Notes: generated by a model from the sequence alone, not told the origin. Positions 11,788 to 23,373 are shown, numbered from the stretch's first letter. The stretch is DNA of 64,000 nt from Yponomeuta sedellus (GCA_934045075.1 OW203721.1:24128181-24192180), one strand, 5' to 3'. A program made the numbers and translations.

Positions 11788-12458
11788 ACTGGTTTTCCGA
11801 GAAAAAAACTGCTTTTAGAAATTTCATTAACGAACCACTATTAAGGACCTCGAGACAATGCAGTTATGATTTTAGGCGGTCGGAGTCTACTTAATCTATA
11901 TATACAATATTATTTAAGCCAAAATAATTTTAAAAAATACGCAAACAACCTGTTGAACTACTGTTAAGGAACTCCTGAGAGGAACACTAACGCAAACAAC
12001 TATATTCTTTAAGAAGGTCTCATCCTTATATTAAACTATTTATAGGAAACTGAAAATGTAGTTAGAATTACCGTAATCTTAACACCGGTCAAGGCCTCGG
12101 ACCACATTTATCGTTTTTTTTTAATTTATTTATTCAAGACATTTACAAACAAAACTTTCACTAAAACCTATATATAGGTAGGTTTAGCTGTGAGGCGAGT
12201 TACTCTTTTTCTTTTTTTCTTATTGAAATGATAAATTAAAAGGTTTTATGAGCGAGACAAAAGAAGACTTAACAGTAGCCTTAAGGAATTCAACATTTCC
12301 ATGCGCGCCTGCTGTCTCGTTGCCAAATAGAAGTAACGGGACAGGTTGACGAGATCGGGTAGCCCCTATATCCCATGTCCACATCCCACAGATATAGAGA
12401 AACGGTGTAATTTATAAAAGCACTAATCCCTAAAATACTCCTCAGATGCAGTTTGGCT

Positions 12459-12655
12459 GTCATGTTATGACAGTCGTTAAGCCATGTCAGAGGCCTTATG
12501 GGCGGCTTGATAACTTCTGAGAGTAAGACCCGCCACTGTCTTACTATCCTCCACCGACCCGGACTTGGCCCCCGTGGTGGAGTATGGCCTAACCTTCTTG
12601 CGATACAGGAATAGACCAGTGCCCCAGCAGTGGGGACATACAAGGATTGATAACA
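12459..12655 (+). repeat. Repeat A, 3' half
   Basis: Well-kept copy from 'gacagtcgttaagccatgtc' to 'cagtggggacatacaagg' and GATTGATAAC. The 117-codon minus frame lying over it (12290-12643) is only a chance opening of this repeat. Confidence 0.85.
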
Positions 12656-13056
12656 AAAGATCAGTTAAAATAAGAGCGTCGAAAATACAAGCTGTGGTTA
12701 GCCTATAGATTACACAAATTTGAATTGGTAATAAAGTGTCTAGATTAACGGTCTTATCGTGTTCAAACTCGCGTAACCAATGTAAACCGGTGTAAACTAG
12801 TCAAAACTAGTCAACCAATTCAGCGTCAGCAATATGAACCATGATTTTTTAGAGACCCGCGGCTTTAAACACTCCCTAGAGCCAGGTTAAATAAGGCTTT
12901 AGCAGTCTCATTTAGAATAAAGTTTATCCCACTAAAACACTCTTAAGAGCCGGTTTAAAACAGGGTTTCTGCCATTTAACTCCGTCTTAACAGTGTATTA
13001 CTGCAATCGACTTCTAATAAGGCTGTGAATGAATCCCATTAAGAGCACGTGTGGTG

Positions 13057-13195
13057 GAGGTGTAAGCCCAGTGGGTAGAACAATGGACTCGGGAGCGGGA
13101 AATCCAGGTTCGATTCCCAGTGCGGGCATGTACCAATGACTTTGTTTTCAAAGTTATGTACATTTGTGAAGTTATAATAGCAATACCATTCGTAT
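13057..13195 (+). mobile_element. tRNA-derived SINE (family S3)
   Basis: 'gcccagtgggtagaacaatg' (A box) and 'caggttcgattcccagtg' (B box) at proper spacing for an internal pol III promoter, then 'gcatgtaccaatgactttg' and the body ending near 'agcaataccattcg'. Not a working tRNA: the acceptor arm does not close. Confidence 0.75.
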
Positions 13196-13474
13196 ATTTT
13201 GAAATTTTATGTTTAGATATTATTGAATTCAAACAGCAGATCCGAAATTAGTTTTATATCGAGAGTTGCAAATGGTTTGAGTGCCTATTTCGTTAATAGT
13301 GCAAAGTTCGAGTTTTGTTGTTTGAAATGTGACGTCACGAAAGGGTCTAGCAGGCTAACGGTACAAGATTGGCCCATGAAAGCGATCTGGATGATTTTTA
13401 TGGTCGTGCACCAGTTTAGGCCAAGGTTACTATTGTGGTATACATATTTAATTTTTTGAAGTTTTATTCGAAAC

Positions 13475-13684
13475 GTGAGTGGAAGGGCTGGTAAAGGACG
13501 TCCCAGGCGGACACACATCGAGCAAATAGAGGATGTATTAGCAAAGGGAAAGATAAAAAGTACCCGGAACCGGCCTGCGTCCATGCAACGACTTATGAAC
13601 GTTGATGAAGCGAAGGTGATCTGTCAGGATCGTGGCAAGTGGCAGTCACTGGTCTGTGCCTACCCCTCTGGGACACAGGCGTGA
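13475..13684 (+). pseudogene. RTE-like LINE ORF end (TATG-tail family), copy 1
   Basis: The plus frame reads SGRAGKGRPRRTHIEQIEDV, then about 25 residues, MNVDEAKVICQDRGKWQSL, VCAYPSGTQA and TGA at 13682. As at 4118, GRPRR followed by QDRGKW marks the C-terminus of an RTE-like LINE protein, here another subfamily. Only the last 70 codons remain; this copy has no stop inside. Five more pieces lie at 14021, 19036, 31431 (minus), 43583 and 63271 (minus). Where the 3' flank is kept, a TATG simple repeat follows the stop; here the tail is already lost. A copy of repeat A starts 34 bp downstream. Confidence 0.75.
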
Positions 13685-13717
13685 GTTACCATTACATTGA
13701 AAAAACCGTCTACGACT

Positions 13718-13968
13718 AAATTTCCGAGCGATTCCGTGCTTCGCAAGGCACGTTAAGCAGTGGGTGCCGGCTGCCGACGATAGATGGCAGTCGTTAAGCC
13801 AAGTCAGAGGCCTTAGGTCGGCTTGACAACTTCTGACAGTAAGACCAGCCACTAGTCTTGCAAGCCTCCACCAAAACGGACTTGGCCGCCGTGGTGGAGT
13901 AAGGCCTACACCTTCCCAGGGAGTAGACCCGTGCCCCTTCGTGGGGACATAATGGGTTGATGATGGTG
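13718..13968 (+). repeat. Repeat A, lacking the 5' end
   Basis: From 'tttccgagcgattccgtgct' to 'gtggggacataatgggttg', ending in TGATGATGG. Several substitutions but the full block order is present. Confidence 0.85.
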
Positions 13969-14020
13969 ACGAATTACCATTATTGAGCTATACAAACTTT
14001 TAACTTAAGATGATTAGTAA

Positions 14021-14110
14021 AACGTTGATGAAGCGAAGGTGATCTGTCAGGATCGCGGCAAGTGGCAGGCAGCCCTCGTCTCTGCCTACCCCTCTGGGAT
14101 ACAGGCGTGA
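14021..14110 (+). pseudogene. RTE-like LINE ORF end (TATG-tail family), copy 2
   Basis: About 28 codons from AACGTTGATGAAGCG to the TGA at 14108-14110, with 'gatctgtcaggatcgcggca' as in the other copies and a small frame-shifting insertion (gcagg) near the end. Very short 5'-truncated copy. Confidence 0.75.
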
Positions 14111-14930
14111 GGTCATCTTACGTTTATGATTAATAAAATTGAATTAAAATAGACCGGGAAAATGAAAGAAAATTTGCAGGAAGCGACTGGATTCGGAAAG
14201 CGTAAGAGCGAAATGAAGGGCTTGCAATAGAAAATACCTACACTCGGCATTGGGTGGCAATTCGAATACAAATTAATACTGTGACACGAGAATTTTTGTA
14301 AATCGGATGTCCATACAACTAATATACCAGTAAATATCTCGCATCGTAGTCTTCTACCACATCTAAAATCTCTTGTCGCAAGTCTACAAAAAGGGTTTTG
14401 ATAAGAATACATGACGAGGTTTTTTGTTAGCTTTTTCTTCACTAATTTATTCATTCTAAAACTAAGAGATTGGACATTTATTAGGTAATTTTGTTTACAA
14501 TCATTCTTTTTCGACAAAGGGTTTTTCTTCTGAAAAGGGTTTCTGTTTTGCTAAAAGTTATTACAAAAGGCCATTGAAGTAGACAGAATCATAAACGTTT
14601 CAGCTTTCTTGTGGCTCAAAGGAAAGTCCGAAAAACTTTACTTGGTTGTCATACCACATAAAAGAGCAATTATGAAGTATATGCCTTTCAATTGCAAAGT
14701 TTGTAACTTTGTTCTCTTTAACACACAAACAGCTATATGCTGTCGCGTTTGTCGCAACTTTCGCACCTTCGTGGACTTGTATAATGTTTATCAAGTCGGT
14801 TTTTAAATGAGTCCACCGAGGGAAACCAAATTACTGTGTCCAGCAGTCTATGCCACCTTTTTAAATATGATCAAATATTTATTAAAGACAAAGTAAAAAG
14901 AAATTATTCACTACTAGTTGACCCAGCGAA
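14111..14930. other. No gene recognised
   Basis: Holds a 134-codon minus frame (14113-14517) rich in Phe, Ser, Asn and Lys with no recognisable motif; in DNA this AT-rich I treat it as chance. No repeat partner seen. Confidence 0.3.
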
Positions 14931-14932
14931 CT

Positions 14933-15085
14933 TCGTAACGAATAACAGTCGATTCCATATTTTTTTTTTATTTTTCTCTCCGTAAGAACCATACTCGTAT
15001 TTCAAGGAATATTCTAAAAAAAATTTAGCGAAATCGGTTCAGCTGCTGTCGAGATTTGCGCTTACCGATACACTCAGCGATTCAT
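14933..15085 (-). repeat. Repeat O (CTGGGTCAGCTAGT end), minus copy
   Basis: Reverse complement of the pair at 34668-35015: 'actagttgacccagcgaact', 'taagaaccatactcgtattt', 'ggaatattctaaaaaaaatt', 'gaaatcggttcagctgctgt'. Non-coding lepidopteran interspersed repeat. Confidence 0.7.
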
Positions 15086-15334
15086 TTTTAAATTATGGAA
15101 TAAAAACAAAATGAAAGTCAACGCTGTTTCATTCTATTCTGTTCATACTAATTGTTGCACAAATAAATTTCTGTGTCATTTTTTTTTCGACAGTTCGATC
15201 AGAATACGAGTACTTGGGTTATAAAGAAGTGGCCCGTTGCGCCATCTGTATACTCAAAGCTTTGATCGTCGACCTGAAATTCTTCCCACGCGCTGTTTCT
15301 TGCAAAGCAAAAGTTTTTGATGGATGGATTTTGA

Positions 15335-15600
15335 TGGCCTCGGTGGCGCAGCGGTTTGGCACGCTGACTGTAAAACGGAAGGTCTCGGGTTCGATCCCCG
15401 TCCGGGTCAAACTAGGAAACGAACTTTTCTAGTTTGTCACGGGTCTTGGATGTTATCTATGTATTTATTGTATTAAATCTATCGTCGAGTTAGCACTTAT
15501 AATATAACACAAGTCATTTATTTGTACTTAGTATAGGGTTAGCGAGATCTGTGTAATATGTCCATGAACATATATTTACTTATTTATCTCCGATAGAATC
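15335..15600 (+). mobile_element. tRNA-derived SINE (family S1), copy 1
   Basis: A box 'tggcgcagcggtttggcac', B box 'ggtctcgggttcgatcccc' 34 bp further on, then the body 'aaactaggaaacgaactttt', 'ctagtttgtcacgggtcttg', 'attaaatctatcgtcgagtt', ending near 'gtaatatgtccatgaacata'. Other copies: 23483-23735 and 54786-55003. Confidence 0.85.
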
Positions 15601-16370
15601 TGCAAGATCTTATTGCACGCGATATAAGAGCTATTATTAAACAGTACCTACCATGGGGGTGGTGTCGAAGGACCACTGCTCGTATTCAATGCAAATTTCA
15701 CCAAACTGAACGCAGTATTGCCACTAAGCCACTAAGAATTGCAAAGTGCTGCAGCGTCCTAGAGAGAGAACCATAATAAAAGTAGTTTGAATTTTTTTTG
15801 CAGCCTCGAAACGTTCCATTGTATATGCCTTCTCTGAGAAAGAGAGAGTACAGGCTCCATCATCGAGCGTGCAAACCGCGGATTGACAAGTGCAAGTGCT
15901 GAGGTTTGTATTAAATGACGAGTAAAACTTCAATAGAGTTATCCAGTATCTATGTAGTATTAAATTATTATAGTATTGTATGTAAGTAATATTGATTATT
16001 AGTATGTATGTAGATTGCATTAAACATGTATTTGAGTGTAATTTTATATTTTTTGTGCTATTTTATATACGTATATATATTTAAATCATATTTGTACTAT
16101 GTAGTTAACCTAGGTTATGTAATAAATCACTCCTATATTATATTGTTTACTGGCATTACTCCTTCCACTGTCCGCATCAACGTGGGTTAGCTGGAAGAAA
16201 ATACTATCTAGTTTTAAGCTCGCCTTTGTACAAATTTGTTTTTAGCGCAATAAAGAATTTTTCATTCACTCAAAACTAGTAAAAGGAATTGTTGTGCACC
16301 CTGCAGACAAAAACTTAGCCTTAATCACCACAATGATCGCTAGTGTTTTCCCATATACGACACCAAAGCG
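15601..16370. other. No gene recognised
   Basis: AT-rich. 15815-15905 (gagaaagagagagtacagg; accgcggattgacaagtg) is a minus-strand remnant of the LINE tail seen at 53000-53175. 16190-16275 (ctggaagaaaatact; aagctcgcctttgtac) looks like part of a LINE 3' UTR. Confidence 0.4.
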
Positions 16371-16403
16371 AAGCGCTCGTGACCTAGGCGAACCAAGTGA
16401 TTG
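16371..16403 (+). repeat. Repeat A, 5' end (split by a LINE)
   Basis: 'gcgctcgtgacctaggcgaa' and 'ccaagtgattg' are the first 30 bases of repeat A. The rest resumes at 17957 after the LINE insertion. Confidence 0.8.
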
Positions 16404-17953
16404 ATAGATAGATAGATAGATAAAAACATTTATTTGCATCTACACACACACACACAACAATATATAACAGATGAGAACTTACAAAAGGAATACAAAGCAG
16501 AATTATACAGGAAAAAGAGTAACAGTAATCATGACAACACAAATAATCACATAATATAAGAGAGCAGATCGCAGGTGTGGCAGATGCAAAGGGGCTCTGA
16601 CTCAGCATATGCTGGAGAGATAGACTACTCCAGCGCTGGTCTTCCGTCAGTACCCGGTAGTATACCGACGTGCAGCACTCGGATAAACGAAAAAAGAAAA
16701 ATAAATAAAATAAAAAAAAAAAAACAATTGCGGCAGTTTAATATAAGAATGTCAAAATAGATATAAATAAATTATTGATTAAAGGTTTACATTGTCATAA
16801 TATATTAAGCCGATCAAATATAATGAATTATTAATATGCAAACAAAGGTCATCTTGATTGCAATAAGTTTTATTATATTAAAATATTAAAGTGTCACGCT
16901 TCGCGACAACGAAGTAATACACTATGATAGTATGTCCTGTGAGAAAATAATAATGAAAATAGTAATAATAATAATTATAATGGTAGAAATGTGGGAAGAA
17001 TATTATTAAGAACTTAATAAGGGCTTTTGGGATTCAAGAAGGAACTTTTTATATTTGGCTTTAAAGCTAGCCTTAGAATTAAGTTGTCTTAAGGGTGGAG
17101 GGATATCATTCCAGCACTTGGTGGCCTGAAACCGAAAACTACCTCGGAAAGCAGCTGTTCGATGTTCAGGCACACCAAGCAGGTTTGAACATGCCCTATT
17201 CCTCTTGCGATCACCCACTGCAGACCAACGCCAAACTATTTTTTCGAATGAGTATGAAGGTTTTTGAGTTTTGATGATTCCGAACATTAATGTTGCCATG
17301 AATAGTTTCAACCTATTACCCACCTTCAAAATATCCGCATTATTTATATAGGGTGTAACATGAGCTCGAGCGGGTATATTATAGCAGAAACGAGCACAAG
17401 CATTTTGGACACGTTGCAAAAGTTTATGAGTTTTAGCAAATAAGCATGGACCGTAAGCAGTTAAGGCGTAGTTAAGTTTAGACATTATGAGGGTGTCACA
17501 AATGAGAACTCGAGTATTTATACTTAGGAATCTGCGAAGTGAATATAAGATTCTGAGCCGAAAGAAGCAGTTCCGTACGACTTCCAATACATGCTTCTCG
17601 AACCTGAGGTGACGGTCCATTATCACTCCTAAATTTCTCGCTTCATGGACAAATTCAAGGCGTTCTCCCTTAATATAAATTGCCGGATTTAGTTTCATAA
17701 TTCTTTCTTTTTGAATTTTGGAACCTAGGACCATGACTTTAGATTTTTTTTGGTTGAGGTGAAGGCAGTTATTATCACACCAATCCGATATACGCTCCAG
17801 GTCGTCATTTAAAGATTTCACAGATTGTGTGACACTGTCAGGATCTGCAGAAATGTAGATTTGGAGATCATCCGCGTAGATATGATGTCTGCAAGACTCG
17901 ATGCACCACACAATGTCTGCAGAGTATATTGTGAAGAGAAGCGGGCCGAGAAT
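16404..17953 (-). mobile_element. 5'-truncated non-LTR retrotransposon inserted in repeat A
   Basis: About 1.55 kb. On the minus strand it begins inside the reverse transcriptase frame, continues to the stop at 17006, has about 600 bp of AT-rich 3' UTR including a CA run (16443-16454), and ends in ATAG/TATC repeats (16404-16422). Repeat A is broken exactly at the junctions (16403 and 17957). At most TTG is duplicated, so target duplication is short or lost. 5' truncation plus a simple-repeat tail is the usual outcome of target-primed reverse transcription. Confidence 0.85.
17006..17953 (-). pseudogene. LINE reverse transcriptase, C-terminal part (YADD)
   Basis: The minus frame opens with ILGPLLFTIYSADI, the RT motif before the active site, then HHIYADDLQIYIS: YADD is the catalytic aspartate pair of reverse transcriptase. 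Further on come LNQKKSKVMVLGS (thumb-side motif), NLGVIMDRHLRFEKHV, LLQRVQNACARF, and near the end WNDIPPPLRQLNSKASFK and KKFLL. This order (YADD, LG..D..L.F..H, Q..Q..C.RF, W..LP..LR) is that of jockey/CR1-superfamily LINEs. About 315 codons are open with no stop or frameshift, so the insertion is fairly young, but endonuclease and the N-terminal half of the RT are missing, so it cannot be active. Confidence 0.9.
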
Positions 17954-17956
17954 TTG

Positions 17957-18262
17957 GAATCAATCACTTGGTTAAGCAACAACAGGCGCGGTCAGGTACA
18001 GGATGGGTGAGCGTCCAGTGACTACAGCTAGTAGCAATTTTCCGAGCGCTTCCGTGCTTCGCAAGGCACGTTAACCCGTTGGTGCCGGCTGTCATATAAT
18101 GGCAGTCGTTAAGCCATGTCAGAGGCCTTATGGGCGGCTTGATAACTTCCGACAGTAAGGCCCGCTACTGTCTTACAATCCTCCACCAATCCGGACTTGG
18201 CCCCGTGGAATATGGCCCGTGCCCCAGCAGTGGGGACATACAAGGGTTGATAACGATTACGA
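17957..18262 (+). repeat. Repeat A, remainder after LINE insertion
   Basis: Continues from 'gaatcaatcacttggttaag' to 'cagtggggacatacaaggg' and TTGATAACG. Together with 16371-16403 it is a near full-length copy with a small deletion near 18205. Confidence 0.85.
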
Positions 18263-19035
18263 CTCCAAAATGTCTGGGATGGGGTTTCTTTAAAAACTTC
18301 TATCTTAAAAAAATGCTCTTACTGTATTTGCAGTTTCTAACTTTGGTGATGTGCATTTGCATTTCACCATCACTCTTGAAACATGTAAAATTAACTAAGA
18401 TGAAAGGTTTCGTATCTTAAGGAAAAATAACGCGAAAGCCTTAAGGTGGTCCGTCTGCCTCTGGTTTTTGTATTGGTATTGGCTTAGTATTGGTTCCTCG
18501 ATCCTCTGTAGTATTGGGTAGTATCAAACTATATGGTGTACTGAAATTCTAGTTAACGCCGCGGACCTAGTCAACGCAATTAAAAGATATGTAATTGTGT
18601 CACATTTTTTATAAAATAAATAACACCTAATATCCTGGCTTAGATAGCAATAACTATGATTTAAGATATCCAAGCCATCTAGACAAAGTCGACAGTAAAT
18701 CTTTCACTTATACGGAAGCATAATGAAGTTAAATTGATCCAATCACGTAGATGGTTTAATATTTCAGTACCTGCATCAGAATTCGGTGTTTTATATGTAG
18801 CTCTAGGTATCCAAAAAACTATACCGACTAGAATTCGAGATCTGATCTAAACCTAGCAGAGCTCATTTTTGTCTGACGTAACATTGTAATTATATAAACG
18901 TGAACTCCTCACGAACTTTATAGGATTAATTGAAATGTCAGTTGTGACATGAGAACGATTCGTGATTCGAGTAAGTCTATACAGTGGATGTATACGCCAA
19001 ATAAAATAAACATCTGATACCATTTAATGTTGTTG
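18263..19035. other. No feature seen
   Basis: AT-rich DNA with no convincing frame or repeat partner. Confidence 0.3.
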
Positions 19036-19293
19036 ATTGGAGAGGATGAAGGAAGAAAGATTGACGAAACAAATATATACTGCGAATGTGAGTGGAAGGG
19101 CTGGTAAGGGACGTCCCAGGCGGACATACATCGACCAAATAGGGGATGTATGAGCAAAGGGGAAGATAAAAAGTACCCGGAACCGGCGTGCGTGCATGCA
19201 ACGATTTATGAACGTTGATGAAGCGAAGGTGATCTGTCAGGATCGTGGCAAGTGGGAGACCCTGGTCTCTGCCTACCCATCTGGGATACAGGC
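19036..19293 (+). pseudogene. RTE-like LINE ORF end (TATG-tail family), copy 3
   Basis: Longest coding remnant of the family: RMKEERLTKQIYTANVSGRA, GKGRPRRTYIDQIGDV, a stop (TGA near 19149), then MQRFMNVDEAKVICQDRGKW and YPSGIQA. The family stop codon TGA after CAGGCG is changed to TGT here (19294-19296), so the frame runs into the following (TATG)n array and appears as a long MYVC-repeat frame, which is an artefact. Confidence 0.8.
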
Positions 19294-19300
19294 GTGTGGT

Positions 19301-19590
19301 TATGTGTATGTATGTATGTATGTATGTATGTATGTATGTATGTATGTATGTATGTATGTATGTATGTATGTATGTATGTATGTATGTATGTATGTATGTA
19401 TGTATGTATGTATGTATGTATGTATGTATGTATGTATGTATGTATGTATGTATGTATGTATGTATGTATGTATGTATGTATGTATGTATGTATGTATGTA
19501 TGTATGTATGTATGTATGTATGTATGTATGTATGTATGTATGTATGTATGTATGTATGTATGTATGTATGTATGTATGTATGTATGTATG
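19301..19590. repeat. (TATG)n microsatellite, about 72 units
   Basis: Nearly pure TATG/GTAT repeat of 290 bp with one TG slip at 19305. It starts 8 bp after the LINE ORF end, where other copies of the same LINE have a few TATG units, so it has expanded from the LINE tail. The cysteine/valine-rich frames across it are not genes. Confidence 0.97.
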
Positions 19591-19853
19591 ATTGTTATTA
19601 TTTAAATACCGTATATTTCGACGACACAGTAAAGATCTACACAATTTTGCTACGATGGCTCTCGCACTCGCAAGAGCGCGACACTGATTGACATAACTAG
19701 TGCTGCGGTACAATGCAGCGATTCACTCATGTAATATTGAGTAACCAATAATAAAATAACGATGCCCCGAGTCAAGCTGAGGCCTTTTTTCAGAGTAACC
19801 GTGCTTCTCCTCATTTTCTTAAAAAGGATTAAGCATTTAAGTTGAGACATTTG

Positions 19854-20252
19854 CTGGCAACCACACTATTACTACTAGTAGTGTCGTTGCCAATCAACGA
19901 CACTACCGCGCCCATTTTAGTTCAAATTGTACAGCCAACACAGAAGTTTTGGATTTAAGTTTAACTCAAAGAGATTAATAACCCAAATTTTTATTTTGTT
20001 AGTAAAAAAGTTAAGGAGAAGTATGATTTTTTTTTTCACTTAGTGGTTTGTGTAACTAAGTTTGGTTTTGTTTAGTTAGAAATAAATAATGACCTTTCTT
20101 AAGATTGCTGTTATGCTTTTATTTCACGATTTACATAGGTAAATAAACCATTAAATTTCTGAACTTTGTAATGTTGGCTGTACAATTTGATCTAAAATGG
20201 CGCGGTAGTGTCGTTCGATTGGCAACGACACTACTGGTAGTGTCGTTGCCAG
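19854..20252. mobile_element. 399-bp MITE with CTGGCAACSACACTA termini
   Basis: About 85 bp at the left (ctggcaaccacactattact ... ttgtacagccaaca) are repeated in reverse complement at the right (tgttggctgtacaatttga ... gtcgttgccag). Inside each arm is a further inverted motif, GTAGTGTCGTTGCC. The 230-bp centre is AT-rich and non-coding. A non-autonomous DNA transposon; clear target duplications could not be fixed. Confidence 0.85.
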
Positions 20253-20408
20253 CCACAGAACATAAAAAAAGAGTAGAAGTCGTAAGTGGGCGGTGCCCGC
20301 GTGCCTCACATTAGCAATGTATTGCCTATGCGTAGCCGGTGACAGTTTTGTTGACTTCAGTTGCCGTGCGATTCTAGTAAAGAAAAAAATGGTGAAAACT
20401 TTATTAAA

Positions 20409-21266
20409 ATGCCTTGTTATGCTGTGTTAGAGAGCAAAAATAAAAGTTGGGGACCAAAATATACCGATCAAGCCGTAACATTTCATCTGTAAGACGTATT
20501 TCATTGTATTTTTAATTAAATTTGTAATGACATGAACACGGAAACCAATCCGAAAATGTGAAAGTGAAACCACCTTTATTTACTGGTTAATAAAGTTAAA
20601 TTTTCATCGAAGAAAGTGTACATTCTCTAGAAGTTTCTGTCAAAATTTGAATTCTACTCAATTACGGATGGGGGCACACATGATAAAAATCTATCGATAA
20701 TTAATTGTCTATGACGTAGTAGTCATACATACTTAACGGTACTTAGGTATTGTAAATTCCAATTCGTCTAAGTAGGTAAAATAATTATTGTTATTTTATA
20801 CCTACTTCCTAAGTGCCTTTTCAAATGCTTCCGGTCGCCGTCCGGTCGCCGGGCCGGGTAAAGTAGTAATGTATGAGCTCCGGTCGCCGGCTGGTCGTTG
20901 TGCATGTGAAAACTGCCATTGGAACACATCTAGATCGCGATATAGTTTTTGTTCACCAGTTTATCAGTGACTGAAATATCTAAGAAACTATCAAAATAAT
21001 TTTATTCAAATACAACAGAAAACCGTGGCAATGATACAACAACCCTCTCGGAATCAAAACAATTTGGAAGTGAGTTTTCGTTTAGTTTTCCTAAGAAACC
21101 GAATACGAAAGTAAAATGGATGGCAGCGATAGGAAGGCAAAATTGGTTCAAAACGACGATGAGCACAATATATTCAGAGCATTTTCATGAACACTTCATA
21201 ATAACTAAAAAAGGCGGAAGGTGGCACTTATGCAGCAATACCAGAAAAAAATGTGCTTCACTTCCA
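20409..21266 (+). pseudogene. Decayed THAP zinc-finger gene, two exons
   Basis: Exon 1 (20409-20488) reads MPCYAVLESKNKS and ends ...AVTFHL at a GTAAGA donor. Exon 2 starts at 21086 after a TTTCGTTTAG acceptor and gives FPKKPNTKVKWMAAIGRQNW, then STIYSEHFHEHF and a GGRW stretch. Joined at that splice the frame restores F-H-x-F-P-K, the hallmark of the THAP domain, a C2CH zinc-binding DNA-binding module of 80-90 residues found in regulators and in P-element-type transposases. Conserved: the opening M-P-x-C-like start, W in KWMAAIGRQNW, and S-E-H-F. Lost: the second N-terminal Cys (LES where C is expected) and the third Cys (IYSEHF instead of ICSEHF). The frame after GGRWH seems shifted. So the fold could no longer hold zinc. 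20275-20400 may be its old 5' UTR. Confidence 0.7.
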
Positions 21267-21269
21267 GGT

Positions 21270-23235
21270 TAGACTCTTGCGTATAATTGAAATATATTAG
21301 TACCATCATCAATAAAATTAGTATAACGTATGAAACATGGCGTACAGATAGACAAAGATCTGAATTGAGTCGTAGAATACATGATATTTCCCGTGTTATA
21401 TTTTCTAACGCCCGCGAAGCAGCGGGTTAAAGGTAGTTTTAAATAAGAGAACATTTTAAAATATGAAATCTACCACATTGTTTTATTTGTGCATCTATTT
21501 ACCCTATTCGTGTTGAATTTTTATTGCACAAAAGATAATGTGAAAAAGATGCATTTTCTACCAGTCAACCCGCAGGCAAAAAAGAAATAGCTAAAAATTC
21601 TTCTAAGTACCAGTATTCGTATTCGGCCATTAATGTTTTAAACTGTTTGTACGGGTATAATTTGTCGATAGGTTCTCCCTATCGACAATCTAGAACTCGC
21701 ATTGTCCCATCCCAAACTGAGAATGTACTTGTTTCTCAATTTTGACCTTTATGTCTTAGTAGGTAAAAGTTCTTTTCGGTCCGACACGGCGGTAGTTCCA
21801 TTTAGTGTAGAGTAGCGTTACTACAAAATGTCAACCTTAATTTCATCATTGTCATTTGACTTTGATCATTGTTAACATTATAAAAGGTGCATATTGTAAT
21901 TGAAACTTTTATGATGTACACCTTTTCGGCATTGAATTTATTTACCAATGGCAGCTCGGCATTCGTAGTGTGCGTTTGGTTTATAAGTATCAGTTTGGTT
22001 ACACTGGTTTTCGTACTAATGTGTCATGTCGCTACTTCTACTCTTTTTTTATGTTCTGTGTTGCCAGCAAATGAGTTGAGAGGCTGATCCACAGTACGCC
22101 TGGCGTTTAAGCAATTTTTCGGAAGCATTTACCTACGTACTCACGTGTAACCACCGAGTAACAGGCAGAGATTGAACACGATCCTACGCTGTGCGACAAA
22201 ACGCTTTATCAGCATGAGTCAGCTTATCATCAGATATGTATCTATTTGGTTGATTGAGCAAATTGATTTTAGTATTCCGTTGGAAGAAAACCAAGATTTT
22301 GAAAATTTAAGGTAATTTTCCTGGAATATTTTAATTTATATTTCTTACTACGAAATGCTTAAATCAATAAATTTTCTCGGCAATTTATCATTTCTCCTGT
22401 GCGTAAATACACGAAGCAAAATAGGATCTTCCAGGAATATTCAATTCTTTTTTCTCACAACGACGAACGAAACACTAAAATATTTTTTTTTGTCAGCTGT
22501 TAACCGCCTCTTAATCGTTATGACATCCAAAGATATATTTAAGTCAATACTTCAAATTTACAGTTGGTGATAAGATATCTCGAATTACTTAAGCATCTTA
22601 TTTAAGCGAAAAGTCTACAATAACACTAACGTTTACAAAACAGTGTTTATTATTACATCTAACATGGTCGCTACATGATCAAACTAGGTCGGACCAACGC
22701 TATAGGCGTTTAGTGTTTCTCTCGATGTTTACTATTGAAGTCCATCAGTCTGTCTCACTCAAACGGTGAGTCAACGTGAATAGGTCCGCTCTAAGGCGCC
22801 GGCTATTACGGCAACGGTGAACCTAGCAATAGTTGCAATACGTTATGTAAATGCGCCGCAAAACCTTTTTAATCAGACTGCGAAAGCAGCAGTTCTGTTT
22901 TTCGAGAGTGTCTGTGTTTGCGCGTACCAAAAAGTATTACTACCTCGTTACTAATAAACTTATTCTTGTGTCACCCGTCTTTTGCTTTTATTTCAGCGTC
23001 GTATTATTGAATTAAAAACTACCGGTATTCTACTCTATCTACGGGTATTAGATTAAGTAAGTATTTTAAATAGTCTGTGTTAAAGGTCTTAAGTAGTCTG
23101 CGCTACCTACGCATAAGTGCCTAATAATTTACAAGAATTACTATAAAAATAATTGTACTTTGAGACTCATTATAAATTTATCACAAGCACTGTTAAAAAA
23201 TATAGTGAATAATTGAAGTGGAGCAAGGCTTAAAA
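21270..23235. other. No gene recognised
   Basis: Two kilobases of mostly AT-rich DNA. Frames at 21887-22087 and 22355-22570 are short and hydrophobic by composition only. 22680-22960 is less AT-rich but shows no motif or repeat partner. Confidence 0.3.
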
Positions 23236-23237
23236 GT

Positions 23238-23305
23238 GGTGGAGTATGGCCTAACCTTCCTACGATGCAGGAAGAGATCCGTGTCCCAGCAGTGGGGTTT
23301 ATATC
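23238..23305 (+). repeat. Repeat A, 3' fragment
   Basis: 'gtggtggagtatggcctaac' to 'gtcccagcagtgggg'; only the last 65 bp remain. Confidence 0.8.
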
Positions 23306-23373
23306 GAAGGCTTAAAAGGGCTTGTACCCAAAGTCGTTAAACCAATTAAAAAAAACAATGGCTCACTATAAGG

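Noticed and set aside
12290..12643. 117-codon minus frame and similar ones over repeat A (e.g. 23920-24294, 54110-54439)
   Set aside because: The same frames recur over every copy of repeat A with random interruptions; the repeat is non-coding.
14113..14517. 134-codon minus frame
   Set aside because: Composition simply mirrors AT-rich DNA; no motif or splice borders.
19196..19713. Several 110-150 codon frames of MYVC or HTYI repeats
   Set aside because: They are translations of the (TATG)n microsatellite; the same holds at 43582-44009.
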